Source of the DNA: Paludibacteraceae bacterium
Lineage (GTDB): Bacteria > Bacteroidota > Bacteroidia > Bacteroidales > Paludibacteraceae
NCBI GenBank assembly: GCA_017471175.1
Contig: JAFUVS010000015.1
Coordinates: forward strand, 62,001-126,000
DNA: 64,000 nt
Direction: 5' to 3'
Shown here: positions 49,182 through 59,893 of the stretch, piece by piece
Layout of the letters: every line of letters starts with the position of its first letter
Numbering within the stretch: position 1 is the first letter of the stretch
Position numbers and translations under genes: made by a program
Notes under the pieces: model-generated
Seen by the model: only the letters and a program-made list of their open reading frames with translations
The model's database searches: none
What the model was told of the DNA's origin: nothing

Positions 49182-49607
49182 TCAGTTGTCAGCTTTCTTC
49201 ACTTTGAACGTAAACACCTTATTCAGTTTCTTGGAGGCAAAGCCCAAGATAAGGAAATAGCCGGCAGCGGCACCGAGTGCCACTATACCGGCTATCACTT
49301 CTTTGCCTATATAATGCGTCAGGAAAGACAGCGTAACAATCAATACCACAAAGGGAAGAACGTATGCCAACAGAACGGCTTTCATACCGAGTTGCTCTTG
49401 TACGAACACCTCTACCTTTTCGCCTTTTTGATACGTTTCGCCTTCGGCTGTACAGTCAATCAGTTTCTCCTGCGCTTCGGCGGAAGAGCAGAAACCCTTT
49501 GCCTTGCAGGAGGAGCAAGCACTTGCCTGTTCGATTCTTACGCGGACGATGTCGCCTTGTTGGAACACCACCTCGCCGCTATGACGTATGTATTCGCTTT
49601 CAGACAT
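49182..49607 (-). CDS. rseC: RseC/SoxR-reducing system protein
   Basis: 141 residues from ATG 49607. Cysteine-bearing N-terminal part 'ASACSSCKAKGFCSSAE', then two membrane helices ('AVLLAYVLPFVVLIVTLSFL', 'AGIVALGAAAGYFLILGF'). RseC is standard as the first gene of Bacteroidota rnf operons, where it is thought to help the complex's redox function. The promoter box lies only 7 nt upstream of this ATG. Confidence 0.93.
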   Translation of the reverse strand: MSESEYIRHSGEVVFQQGDIVRVRIEQASACSSCKAKGFCSSAEAQEKLIDCTAEGETYQKGEKVEVFVQEQLGMKAVLLAYVLPFVVLIVTLSFLTHYIGKEVIAGIVALGAAAGYFLILGFASKKLNKVFTFKVKKADN

Positions 49608-49613
49608 TCGCGG

Positions 49614-49644
49614 CAAAGGTACGGCTATTTAGCCATTCGACAAA
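49614..49644 (-). promoter_or_regulatory. Bacteroidota-type promoter of rseC-rnf operon
   Basis: On the minus strand TTTG (49644-49641), 19 nt, TACCTTTG (49621-49614). The ATG is at 49607, so the message should be nearly or fully leaderless. Confidence 0.8.
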
Positions 49645-49660
49645 ACATTTTTTCGGCTAA

Positions 49661-52600
49661 TTATCTATTGAGCCGTTTCCCTGTCATATCGTAGCGTTCT
49701 CCGTTGCGAATGATAATGACATTGCCGTTTTCTACTGTCTTGTACACACTATCCGTTTCTTGACTGATAATCAGCCGCACGGGCTTTTGGAGCGTCCCGA
49801 TATGACTATCTACAGCGTATTGCACCGCACGCACGGGCTTTTTTCGGTTGTTGTCCGAATCTTCGACTGTGCGAAGCGGCGTACCGTCTTCCAATTCAAA
49901 GTGCAACTGCCCCACTCTGTCAGACTGAATGGTGAGGAAGTAGAAGTGTTCTTCACCTACGCGCATCGGCTCGGCTATACCGGCCAGTTCACCGCCTACA
50001 TAAACATGCACCGACTGCTTGCTTGCAGTATCCGCACTTTGAGAATCTGAAAGGTCAAGCGTGGCTATCAAAGTCATATTGGTAGCCGCAGCGGGGTTAC
50101 TGTATAGTTTGTGCGCTACTGATGAAGCGGCAGATTGTCCAAGACTGCTTATTCTTCCCCGTTCGGGTGCCGCAACAGCAGAACGGTTGTAGAAATGGAT
50201 CGTAACCTTTCCCGGATCCATACGTCGGAAGAGGTATCCTTCACCCGGATACAGGGCTGTGAGATTGCCTTCCCATTTTTTGTCCGCCGAGAAATACGCA
50301 AAGCGGTCGTGTGCCTTAATCATATCGCCTTGCACAGCCTTGTCAAAATAGTCAGAAAGGGCTTCCATAACGGGTGTTGCCTCACTGAGCAGGCATGGCA
50401 TCGGACTCCACTGTCCGTTACCACGGACGGTAACAGCCATTGAGTCGGCGTGCAAACGTTTGCCGGACACGCGAATAGCATTCCCATACGCTGAATAAAC
50501 CATATACATCTGGGAGTAATGCAGCCGGTTGAGCGTACCGACAAAATTTTCGGACTGCTCGTCATACGTGCAGAATGATTTATCAACGGGGTTCTTGATA
50601 AGATCGCCGTTATTCCACGTCATCTTAGCAGTTACGGTGGAGGCTATCTCGCCTTCGGTAGCCGACATATCCATTCCGGCGGATACCCAATTCCACCCTG
50701 AACACAATTCAATGTTCATTGACTCGCCGCCGGAAGCGGTCAGCAGGACGGGTTCACCCTCATCGCAGCCATACACAAAACCGTGCGTAAAGATAACATT
50801 GCGCCCGGCGGCGAGGTCAAGGAGTTTGCCGGTAGAAGCCTGCCATAGTTGGAAATGAACAGGTTGACGGTTCATCGATTCGTTCCCATAAACGGTAAGG
50901 AAGACTTTGGATTTGTTCGTCTGATTGTCAAAGGAAACATTTGCCATTCCGACACACTCGTTTCGATACAGCGCAATAACTTTGTCGTTGGGGTCAGTGT
51001 CGTATTCATCGCCGATACGCACCAATCCGCAGAGCGACATATTATAGGGATATTCGGGTGTGTAAGGTTCCGTCCACGGACATTCTGCTTTCATATTATA
51101 GTTCACGCGCAACGGTTCGCTCAATCCGTTCTCGTCCGTCAGGTAAATAATATCTGTATAAGAGCCTACCGGCAGTGACGGGTCAAAGAAGAGGCGTACA
51201 CTTCCATATCCGGCAGGTTCGACCGAGCCGGTTGGAGCGTCCACAGCGAGCCATAGCGGTAAGGACTCAAAGGTGTACTGATGCGCACGACCGCTATGGT
51301 TGGTAAATGAGACGTCCATGTAATTCGGTTCATTGAACGAACTGTCGTAGATACGCTCGTGTTCCACTTGGCGGTCATCCCATTTGAGTGCATTATGATC
51401 CACATACGCCATCCACATCACGGGTGAGGGCATCGGGTTACCGTTGAGGTCTTCCACGTCACGCACCGTCATACAGATGACCTTCTTGTTGATTTCGCGG
51501 TCTTCCATATTGAGGTTGATGAGCAATTCGTCTTGATTGAATGCCCAGTCAAATTTCAGTTTGGACAGCAGTCCAAATCCGTGTACGGGGGCATAGTTAG
51601 TCTTGTCCGCCATACTTTTCAATTCTGTCGCAGAAGGCATAGTTACGAGCGTTACCTGCTTATTTATTACGTTGCCGTTCAGGTCTTTGAATACACGTTG
51701 GTCATCTGCCGAGAAGACGAGTTCCAGGATGCCGTTAGCGTTCTGTACCTGCTTTTGGAAGGGCAGATAGGCTATCAATCCCATCTCTTCACCGGAGGGG
51801 GTGCGGTTGCCAAAATCTTCGATAAGCGTCTTAGGCAGAGCCTGCTCAAATACGACAAACTCGTCCACATTGCCCTCAAAGCCGTTGCCGCCAAGGTACA
51901 TATCGCCGCTAATGCCTGTCATACGCGTAGCAGGATACGTATCCACCAACTTTCCATCGAGATAAACAGCTGTGTTGTTGTACGTGCGATTGACCGCCAA
52001 CACGAAGTGATGCCATTCGCCGGAACGGATGGTTCCTAACGAATGAGCCGTACTATCGTTCAGCAGCCACTTCAATTCACCGCCTGCTAAAGCTAACCGT
52101 TTGTCCGCCGCGCGGAAAACAGTTCCTTGCGAACTTGTATTGCGGAACCAGACCATATAGGTAGCGTCATACACCTCAGAGCGCGCAAGCAGGTCTTGAG
52201 CGAGTGCAACGCTATCGTTGTTAGTCAAGGCAAGCGAGATACCGTTAGGCAGATTCCACGATGTACCGTGCAACTGCAAGGTTGCGCCTGACGCAGGGTC
52301 AGTTACCGTTGAACCCGAGCCTTCGTTCATCTTGTAGTATGCCGCCAATTCCTGCTCGTAGCCGGTGAGGTAACGCAAGTAGGTGGCATCAACCTCTGCT
52401 TGCGACAAGGCTTTTGTCCAGAGACGAACCTCCAACATATTGCCTTCTAATCCTCGTCCGAAAACGAGCGGTGCATTCAGGGAATACGGAATATCGGGTA
52501 CGGGTTTGGCATTCGGGTCGGTGATGTCCAGCGTTCCGACATAGAAACGCAATGTATTGTTGTCATAGTTATAAGCGAGTACTACGCGCGTGAAGTCAAG

Positions 52601-55600
52601 CAGCGGTTCGGGCAGCGGCAGGGAATAGATGCTGTACGTGCCGAATTGCAGTTGCAAGCGGTTGTCTGCCGTCATACCGAACACCACACCCGTTCGTTCA
52701 AATCCGTGTTCGAAGAAGGTAACCTCCTTATTGGGCGATGACGGTTTGAACATCAAGTCAATCGTGTACGACCTCGCTTCTAAACTGCGGCTTACTTGTG
52801 TGGATGCATACGAATTGAACGAGCCATCGAAGTGCAGGGACGAATTGGTTGTTATGCCCGCCTCGTTGGTAACGCCCACGAGTTGGAAGTTGTTGTCCTC
52901 GTCCAGATAGTTGCCGGCAATCGGTTCGTTGAAGCGCAGGCGGAGATGTTCGCCCACTCCGAGTATTGCATTCACCGGTTCGGGTTCACCGAATACGCGT
53001 GGCGGTCGTGTGTCCTTCGTTCCGCTAATGACGGGCGAAGATTTGGTTACGAATCCTGACCCGTATCGGCAGAACGCAACGGCGCGCAAGTCGTATCGCT
53101 GCTCCATCGGGTCGCGCTCGCCGTAGAAGCGGAAAGGAACGATGCGACCGTTCTCAATCATAGCCTTATTGCCGGAAGCAAGGGCATAGAGCGAATCAGA
53201 AGCATAGAACGAGCATTGGTTTACCCACATCTCCTCGCTCTCGGTACTCAACTTGTATTGGAACTCAATATGGTCGAAGTTCTTATGGTGAATGTCGAAG
53301 CCGTCAATCTCCACAGGAATGTAGTAGCCCACCGAATCGTGTTGGGAAAGCGTGTTCATAATCCAGTTCTGACGCGGCATAGAAATCGTAACATCAGATG
53401 AAACGGGCAGGAAATGCACCGAGAAACTGAGTTTACTATTTGTCTTAGGGCAGTCGGCAAGCGCAAGTCCGAGCGCAAGATTATTGTAGTCATCCACCGT
53501 TCCGCGCTCCACCTCAATGGTCTTTACTACGGCTTGTCCGGGTACTAAGAACACGGGGATGGCATTGATAAGCGGTGCGCCATCCACATACACTTTTGCT
53601 CCATCGGGATTAGAGTCCGCCCACAGCGAAAGGTTGAACAATGTGCCGTTAGCACCTAAACCTGCCTGCACTTGTCCGCTGTTCATCAGCGTCACGCGGA
53701 ACGTGGCACGTTTATCGGGGTGTACGCCGGTTTGCTCATAGGTGTCGATGGACATTTCAGGTTTGTCCACCCATTGCGTTTCGTTATTGAGTATGGTACC
53801 TTGATTATAGAACTGCGTTTTTTCCTCTGCTTCGTGCGGGCAATAACTGCTTCCCGCCACAGTGTAAAATACATACGAGCCGTAGAGCAGGTCTTTGTTG
53901 TTGGCTTGGTTCACATTTTCGCGGATAAACTCGCTCTGCGTTTCCCATACGCTATCCAACTGAGCGCGATAAACGCTTACAGTGATATCGCCGTGACTGT
54001 CTGCACCAAGGGTGAAACCGCTCGCTTTCTTGGAGGTTTGATCTTGAGAGGCATTGATATTATTGTCGTAAGAGAATATCGGATTGTAGGCAAGCGTGAA
54101 CTTCGAGGTGTTGGTTTTCGTACCAAGTTCTTGCTGTCTTGCCTCGTTGGTAGGATCGACATATCCGCCATTGCCTTTTGAGCCTAATTGTTCGAGTACA
54201 TTCCCTACGGTAGTTCCTATTTGAGGATTGGACATACTCTTGAAAAAGCCGACTATGTTTTTCATATCTTTCAACAGCTTCTGACCGGCTTTTGCACTAT
54301 TGCTTGCCCAGAAAGAGCCGACGAGGTCGCCGCCTTGTGGCATTTCGTTGTACTGCGCCGAGGCGGAATAACTATCCGTATGCGTTATAGTCGCACTGCT
54401 GCTTACCGACCAAGTACCGACCAAAGACCCCATCATTCGCGCCATCACTTTCTCTTTCTCGTTTTGATAGAGAATAGTTATCCATTGCAAAATCATATTA
54501 TCAAGTGCCGCTACGCGGTTAGCAAATGCCTTATTAGAGTTGGTTGGCACAATCATATCGTAAGAGTTGTAGGGCAACGAGTCGATAAGACTTACTTTGT
54601 CGCCTGCCGAATGATACCAATAGACCGCCTCATCGGTTTGGTTGGCATAGTCTTGCGCCGCTTCTTCGCTATCGAAGTTCATAAGCAGGTTCTGACGCTC
54701 TAAAGCGAGTTTGGGTATCAGCGTGTTCAGGATATAGTGCTGCGTATAGACAAATGTACCTGCCACGTGGGAGCCGAGTACCACTTTCTGACCTGTCACC
54801 AAATAGTATTTCTTGCCGTCTGCACCTGTGCCTTGTCCGAGTACTTTCATCAAGCCTGCATTAATAGCAGGCTGACGGGCTATATACATACTATCGCTAA
54901 TGATATCCACCGTCTTGGCTTTGCCTGCCACCTGACTTACGGTTGTTCCGAGGAAAACGTCCGCATTGCTGCCTACGTTGTCCTTCGCTTTGCCGCTGCT
55001 CGTAGAGATGCGGTCAGTAGTAGTAAATGTATAATTGTATTTATACCCCCATTTCCATTCGTGCGTGATAGGCAGCGTGAAACTCAACTGACGGCTGCTC
55101 TCGTAGGTCGAGCCCAGGTACGAACCGGCTCCTTCAGGTGCTGCTACGGCACCTATATCCTGCGAGATGCTAACGCCAAACTTCGGAGTGAGTTCTATAC
55201 CTATCTTCCAATCGTAATTTTCCGTATAGGCGAAGTTGTACGTTGTTCCGCTTTCCACCCAAGCCGATGAGCCGTTGCCTCCCGGATCACGGACTATATC
55301 TAAAAGCACCACTTCACTTTCGGTGGATGTCAAGTCGCCGTTTTGTATGTCGGTGCCGCTCACAAAGGCTTGGAACACATCAGTTTCTACATAATTGTCT
55401 TCCACTTGCAGGGCAGCACTGACGGTGCGAAGAGCCTTCTCACCGCTGTTCTCCGTATCAATATCCTCCACCTCCAGCATCACCGACTTGTTCTGTCCTT
55501 TGCTGTCAAGGGTATAGTCTTGATACGTGGTTGCGGATTTCAGTCCGTTATGTATTCTGACACTGCCGCCGCGCTGTGGCACTTCGTCCACCTTGCCCGA

Positions 55601-58600
55601 CTGCGGGTCGTTATTGTAGTAATAACGCTCATAGGCTTGGGCTGTAAACTGATATTTGCGCTTGGCTATGAATACCGGATGACCTAACAGATAACTTATC
55701 GAACCGTCAGCCTGCTCCTGGTAGAGTCTCACTTTCTGCTTGTCGGTGAGGCTCATACTGCTCACTTCCATCTCTTCTTCACCAAAGCCGGATTTGTCCA
55801 TACCGTATAGCACCTGCTTGAGGCTGACGATAACCGGCGCGTGATAAATACGGTCATATACAGCGTTGTAGTGTATTGAGTCACCGTCAGATAATCCTCC
55901 CTGCGAGGCTATACCGCCACGATAGGGATAGGTATTGCTTTCGGTAAGGACATTATCGGTTCGCTGCTCTACCGTTATTTTTTCCGCTGTCTTATTGCAT
56001 ATTCCGACATATTCTGTCAGCGGTGCATTGGTCAGGTCGAAGGTCTCTGACCCTTGTCCCGATCCGAATAGTGTGGCATAGCCGTTGGCGGTAGCCTGTA
56101 CGACCTTGTATTTGACAGGAAACAGGTCAACTGCGAACTCTCCCGTAGTGGGGTCGGGCTGAATGGTGATGCGCTTCTTCTCGAACAACGTGTGCGTAGT
56201 ACCGACTATCGTGCTATCAGCCAAGATTGGCTGATACACTATATGCAGGGTTGTTTGTCGGATCGTGTCGCGAGTCAGATCATCCGGGTCGTGTACGATT
56301 TGCGCGGTGTTGTCGCCTTCGAGCTGCAGAACGAGTTGCAGGTTATCGCCAAGGTTATTATTGCCTAATCCGAAAGCGCGCGGCAAATCACGCTGGTCGT
56401 TACCTCCTGCCACACGACCTACAAGACGCACTTTGGTCATATCGTAGAATCGGACACCATAACGCGGTTGAGTCAGAGCAAATTCTTCCTTGTCGCCTTC
56501 CAAACGTAAGATGCCGTTTCCTTCAAAGACGTGTCCTTGTTTGAACACTTGCAGGCGGCAAGGCTGATGCAAGGGCAAGATCAACTCGAAGTTGCCGTCA
56601 ATGCCGCTCATGACGGGTGTGTTGTCTCGACGGACGGTATCGCCATTTAGGAGGAACATCGCGCCGCTCACGGGAATTGTACTATTCTTGTACAACACCC
56701 TACCCGTCAGCCTTGTGGCGGACGTATTCATAAAGTCTATCCCCGAAGCCACCGCATTGTTATGCGACAATGAAACGCTTGCCGTACCGGCACTCGTGTT
56801 GTTGAACGAGAAAGTACCATACGAATGGGTCGGCACAACTTCATAACTTGATAGATGAGTTTGTTCACATTCACAATCTGACTGCTCGTCGATTGTAGCA
56901 TTGAAACTGTACTTGTAGTTCGTGCCGTTTTTCTGGCGACTATAGTAGCAGTTTATGGCGCAATGACCGTCTATCGTAAACGAGTGGATGGCACTCGAAA
57001 CATTAGGAAATTCGGATTTCACTTGCAGCACCGTACCTACGGGATATTCGTATGTTCCTTCGTCTTTGTTGCTCCAGTCTTCCAATACATTCCCGCTTGC
57101 GTTCAATACGCAGAACTGCGTTTGTCTTTCGGGTGCCCAGATACTGAAATTGTAGGAATACGATATTTTCACTTTCGCTTTTTCGCACTTGTAAGCGATG
57201 TACTCCAAACTATCAAATTTATACTCGCCGCTTGCATCGGTAGTCATCGTGCGTATGACATTCTTATTTGCGTCTTGCAGTGCCACCTTGACACCCGCCA
57301 TACCGCTGTTGTCAGGCATAAGAATTCTGCCGCTTATCTCTCCGAAAGGTGTACGCCAACCTTCTGCGGTAGCATAATTGCTTGTTGCTTTGCCGTTACA
57401 CAAATAGTTCGCAACAACGGTATATTCGTAGTGTATGCTCGGCACGGCACTATAGTCAAGATAACTATTGTCATTGCCGCGATAGATAGTATCCGCAGCC
57501 GTGTCACTATTCTTTGCTCTGCGAAGTAAAATAAACTCATCCACGGCATTACTGCTTGCCTCCCAACGCAGCAGCACACCCGATTTCATAGCAGTACTTG
57601 CATCCTCTTGCGTAGCCGTAAAATTACTTATCGTGGCAGCCTCGTCGAAATAGAGCGACGGACCGCTTATCGCAATGGGACGCAAGGAGGCAGAGTCCTG
57701 TACATGCAAGTCTGAGCGCGATTGGTCAATTCGTACGGAATACCTATAGTGCGAGCAGCCTTGATTGGCAACGTCAGAATACGAGGCTATCCACGAACCG
57801 TCTGCCTGACGGCGGATGCTGTCTTGCGGAATGATGAACTCCATCGTCTGCCCCGTCTCCTCTATGGTACGCTGCAAAACGAGTTGCGCTGTCCTATCCC
57901 ACATACACCGCCCCAATTTTATGTCAGATTGATTAAGATAGTAATCCGTTGCCAATTCATACAGGCTGTCTTTCAAATGACTCTGCAGCTGTTCGGTCAT
58001 ATACTTGGACACATTATCCGGCGTATAGCCTTCAAAATTGATGGAGGTGATTTCAAACCATCCGCTCATATATGCGGCATGCGCCTCGGTATTGAACCAT
58101 ACTTTACTGTTTACGAACAAATTGTAGGTTCGTGTATTACCCTTTTTGGTTGTGGAGTCATAGGTAACGGTTAGTATAGACCCTCTGGGTACCTTGAATT
58201 CTTTGGGGTCTGTTATTCGTTCGTCTATAATCTTCTCGCCTATTGTATTATAAATCGTTACAAAAACATCGCTATATCCCGTAATAACTCCCATATACTG
58301 GGTGTAATCAATTTTCACTTCCACACTATCCGGTGCCGCATTGCGTATATATTGGTAGGAAAAATTCCAATCACCTATGGGCAATCGGGAATAACTCACC
58401 TCTCTGTTATCGAGTTTGATTCTGAAATTCACCTTACGATTGTTCTCAAAATCTTTATCTAAAGAATAATTCTCTTGTGTTGTAGCCAAAGGTGCAAGGA
58501 AATTATGCAAGTCTAATCGCGCCGTCTTAGAAAACTCGTCATCCCATCCCCAAACCGAAGATGATGCCCTGCGAATACGATAATATACAGGTACCCTGGG

Positions 58601-59881
58601 ATAGTGCATTTTGTCGGTTGTCATATTCAGTTTCAACTCATATACAGGTACGCCATCCGGGTCTTTCAGTATATAACTCGGGATAGTATATGAAACATTC
58701 AACTTACTCCGGACCGTATCAACTACTATATCCGCATTGCCCGTCCATATCTCACGGTCGCTGTCCTTAATGGTATATTCGCCCGATTCATCGCGTACCA
58801 TTTGCACTACTTTGATACGCTGCGCATCGCTAAAATCGCTCTCCAAGCCACGCTGAATCTCGAAATAGTCATTGTCAAGAATGTCTTTCAATTGCGCGTT
58901 TTTAATGTTCCAAGACAATATATTGCTGCCGGTAAAAGTGCCGGTAGAATCTGTTTCTTCGCGCACGGCAAAGTCATATATCCTGTGATAGGGCGGGATG
59001 TCAATAGCCGTAGTAGTTACATCCATTGTCGAGCCTGTTTGGGCACTGCGCACCACCTTGAAAGTAGCTGTGAGTTGCTTCTGAATCGTGTCAGTGGTCG
59101 GTATATAGATGGTGCCGGATCGTTCCACATCCTTGCTCACCACTTCGGTCGGATGGAAGGACGTATAATAACTGACCGGGTCTTGGAACACCATATAGGG
59201 TACGGCAGCGTAGCCGTAGCCTGCCACGCCTTTCTCATTCAAAGTATAGAGATAGGGCGTATGCAATTGAGGTGCAATCGCATTATTCTGATACGTCAGG
59301 TCTTTCTGAAGAGTCCAAGTATAGTTATACCACTCGTTTTCCGACTTTGACCAACGTATGGACACCGTTACGCCCACATTAAAAGTGTCCTTTTCCAAAG
59401 CCAAAGGCGGATACCAGTCGAACTCAAGAAAGGTAACATGGTCATGGCCGTCATCCTCTTTCTGCGTAACTATCAACTTCTCAGACCACGCACCATTGTC
59501 GTGTATCTGATAGTTGACACCATTCGCCATAGAGGTAACAATGATGTCCCCCATTCCTTGATGCAGATTGATATACGCTGTTCCTTTGTCGGAGTCTTTC
59601 TCGTTTTCATCGTAGCGGTCCGAACGGAAGTTGGCAAAAGTCGTTTTGGTACTGCTGCCTTTTTTCTGATACCAGACAGTACTGGACTCGTGGATATAAA
59701 AATCATAACTCCTGCCATACGACCATACCGGCAGAATAAAATGCACATGGTCTGCCCCCGTGGGATAGGCTTTGTAGTGGTATTCTTTTTCCAAATAGTC
59801 GTTGGCTTGCACCTTATGCGGCGCAAAAAGCAAAACACCTATCGCTGCAATCAGAGCGACATATAATTTCGATAACTTCAT
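49661..59881 (-). CDS. Giant secreted multidomain protein (LamG, CarboxypepD-reg, C-terminal tail)
   Basis: 3406 residues. Signal peptide 1-26 (MKLSKLYVALIAAIGVLLFAPHKVQA). The first 750 residues are beta-rich with no recognised fold. About 750-845 is fibronectin-like ('LLRWEASSNAVDEFILLRRA'). About 848-905 and 1060-1120 are carboxypeptidase-regulatory-like ('GRILMPDNSGMAGVKVAL', 'GRVLYKNSTIPVSGAMF'). Two LamG/concanavalin-like domains lie at about 2345-2500 and 2540-2695. A module around 2950-3060 ('NDKVIALYRNECVGMA') is shared with the neighbouring lipoprotein. The C-terminus 'NVIIIRNGERYDMTGKRLNR' is like the tail of the 60505-61920 product, probably an export or anchoring signal. A cell-surface or adhesin-like role is inferred. 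Confidence 0.88.
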   Translation of the reverse strand: MKLSKLYVALIAAIGVLLFAPHKVQANDYLEKEYHYKAYPTGADHVHFILPVWSYGRSYDFYIHESSTVWYQKKGSSTKTTFANFRSDRYDENEKDSDKGTAYINLHQGMGDIIVTSMANGVNYQIHDNGAWSEKLIVTQKEDDGHDHVTFLEFDWYPPLALEKDTFNVGVTVSIRWSKSENEWYNYTWTLQKDLTYQNNAIAPQLHTPYLYTLNEKGVAGYGYAAVPYMVFQDPVSYYTSFHPTEVVSKDVERSGTIYIPTTDTIQKQLTATFKVVRSAQTGSTMDVTTTAIDIPPYHRIYDFAVREETDSTGTFTGSNILSWNIKNAQLKDILDNDYFEIQRGLESDFSDAQRIKVVQMVRDESGEYTIKDSDREIWTGNADIVVDTVRSKLNVSYTIPSYILKDPDGVPVYELKLNMTTDKMHYPRVPVYYRIRRASSSVWGWDDEFSKTARLDLHNFLAPLATTQENYSLDKDFENNRKVNFRIKLDNREVSYSRLPIGDWNFSYQYIRNAAPDSVEVKIDYTQYMGVITGYSDVFVTIYNTIGEKIIDERITDPKEFKVPRGSILTVTYDSTTKKGNTRTYNLFVNSKVWFNTEAHAAYMSGWFEITSINFEGYTPDNVSKYMTEQLQSHLKDSLYELATDYYLNQSDIKLGRCMWDRTAQLVLQRTIEETGQTMEFIIPQDSIRRQADGSWIASYSDVANQGCSHYRYSVRIDQSRSDLHVQDSASLRPIAISGPSLYFDEAATISNFTATQEDASTAMKSGVLLRWEASSNAVDEFILLRRAKNSDTAADTIYRGNDNSYLDYSAVPSIHYEYTVVANYLCNGKATSNYATAEGWRTPFGEISGRILMPDNSGMAGVKVALQDANKNVIRTMTTDASGEYKFDSLEYIAYKCEKAKVKISYSYNFSIWAPERQTQFCVLNASGNVLEDWSNKDEGTYEYPVGTVLQVKSEFPNVSSAIHSFTIDGHCAINCYYSRQKNGTNYKYSFNATIDEQSDCECEQTHLSSYEVVPTHSYGTFSFNNTSAGTASVSLSHNNAVASGIDFMNTSATRLTGRVLYKNSTIPVSGAMFLLNGDTVRRDNTPVMSGIDGNFELILPLHQPCRLQVFKQGHVFEGNGILRLEGDKEEFALTQPRYGVRFYDMTKVRLVGRVAGGNDQRDLPRAFGLGNNNLGDNLQLVLQLEGDNTAQIVHDPDDLTRDTIRQTTLHIVYQPILADSTIVGTTHTLFEKKRITIQPDPTTGEFAVDLFPVKYKVVQATANGYATLFGSGQGSETFDLTNAPLTEYVGICNKTAEKITVEQRTDNVLTESNTYPYRGGIASQGGLSDGDSIHYNAVYDRIYHAPVIVSLKQVLYGMDKSGFGEEEMEVSSMSLTDKQKVRLYQEQADGSISYLLGHPVFIAKRKYQFTAQAYERYYYNNDPQSGKVDEVPQRGGSVRIHNGLKSATTYQDYTLDSKGQNKSVMLEVEDIDTENSGEKALRTVSAALQVEDNYVETDVFQAFVSGTDIQNGDLTSTESEVVLLDIVRDPGGNGSSAWVESGTTYNFAYTENYDWKIGIELTPKFGVSISQDIGAVAAPEGAGSYLGSTYESSRQLSFTLPITHEWKWGYKYNYTFTTTDRISTSSGKAKDNVGSNADVFLGTTVSQVAGKAKTVDIISDSMYIARQPAINAGLMKVLGQGTGADGKKYYLVTGQKVVLGSHVAGTFVYTQHYILNTLIPKLALERQNLLMNFDSEEAAQDYANQTDEAVYWYHSAGDKVSLIDSLPYNSYDMIVPTNSNKAFANRVAALDNMILQWITILYQNEKEKVMARMMGSLVGTWSVSSSATITHTDSYSASAQYNEMPQGGDLVGSFWASNSAKAGQKLLKDMKNIVGFFKSMSNPQIGTTVGNVLEQLGSKGNGGYVDPTNEARQQELGTKTNTSKFTLAYNPIFSYDNNINASQDQTSKKASGFTLGADSHGDITVSVYRAQLDSVWETQSEFIRENVNQANNKDLLYGSYVFYTVAGSSYCPHEAEEKTQFYNQGTILNNETQWVDKPEMSIDTYEQTGVHPDKRATFRVTLMNSGQVQAGLGANGTLFNLSLWADSNPDGAKVYVDGAPLINAIPVFLVPGQAVVKTIEVERGTVDDYNNLALGLALADCPKTNSKLSFSVHFLPVSSDVTISMPRQNWIMNTLSQHDSVGYYIPVEIDGFDIHHKNFDHIEFQYKLSTESEEMWVNQCSFYASDSLYALASGNKAMIENGRIVPFRFYGERDPMEQRYDLRAVAFCRYGSGFVTKSSPVISGTKDTRPPRVFGEPEPVNAILGVGEHLRLRFNEPIAGNYLDEDNNFQLVGVTNEAGITTNSSLHFDGSFNSYASTQVSRSLEARSYTIDLMFKPSSPNKEVTFFEHGFERTGVVFGMTADNRLQLQFGTYSIYSLPLPEPLLDFTRVVLAYNYDNNTLRFYVGTLDITDPNAKPVPDIPYSLNAPLVFGRGLEGNMLEVRLWTKALSQAEVDATYLRYLTGYEQELAAYYKMNEGSGSTVTDPASGATLQLHGTSWNLPNGISLALTNNDSVALAQDLLARSEVYDATYMVWFRNTSSQGTVFRAADKRLALAGGELKWLLNDSTAHSLGTIRSGEWHHFVLAVNRTYNNTAVYLDGKLVDTYPATRMTGISGDMYLGGNGFEGNVDEFVVFEQALPKTLIEDFGNRTPSGEEMGLIAYLPFQKQVQNANGILELVFSADDQRVFKDLNGNVINKQVTLVTMPSATELKSMADKTNYAPVHGFGLLSKLKFDWAFNQDELLINLNMEDREINKKVICMTVRDVEDLNGNPMPSPVMWMAYVDHNALKWDDRQVEHERIYDSSFNEPNYMDVSFTNHSGRAHQYTFESLPLWLAVDAPTGSVEPAGYGSVRLFFDPSLPVGSYTDIIYLTDENGLSEPLRVNYNMKAECPWTEPYTPEYPYNMSLCGLVRIGDEYDTDPNDKVIALYRNECVGMANVSFDNQTNKSKVFLTVYGNESMNRQPVHFQLWQASTGKLLDLAAGRNVIFTHGFVYGCDEGEPVLLTASGGESMNIELCSGWNWVSAGMDMSATEGEIASTVTAKMTWNNGDLIKNPVDKSFCTYDEQSENFVGTLNRLHYSQMYMVYSAYGNAIRVSGKRLHADSMAVTVRGNGQWSPMPCLLSEATPVMEALSDYFDKAVQGDMIKAHDRFAYFSADKKWEGNLTALYPGEGYLFRRMDPGKVTIHFYNRSAVAAPERGRISSLGQSAASSVAHKLYSNPAAATNMTLIATLDLSDSQSADTASKQSVHVYVGGELAGIAEPMRVGEEHFYFLTIQSDRVGQLHFELEDGTPLRTVEDSDNNRKKPVRAVQYAVDSHIGTLQKPVRLIISQETDSVYKTVENGNVIIIRNGERYDMTGKRLNR

Positions 59882-59893
59882 ATTGCTCTACAT

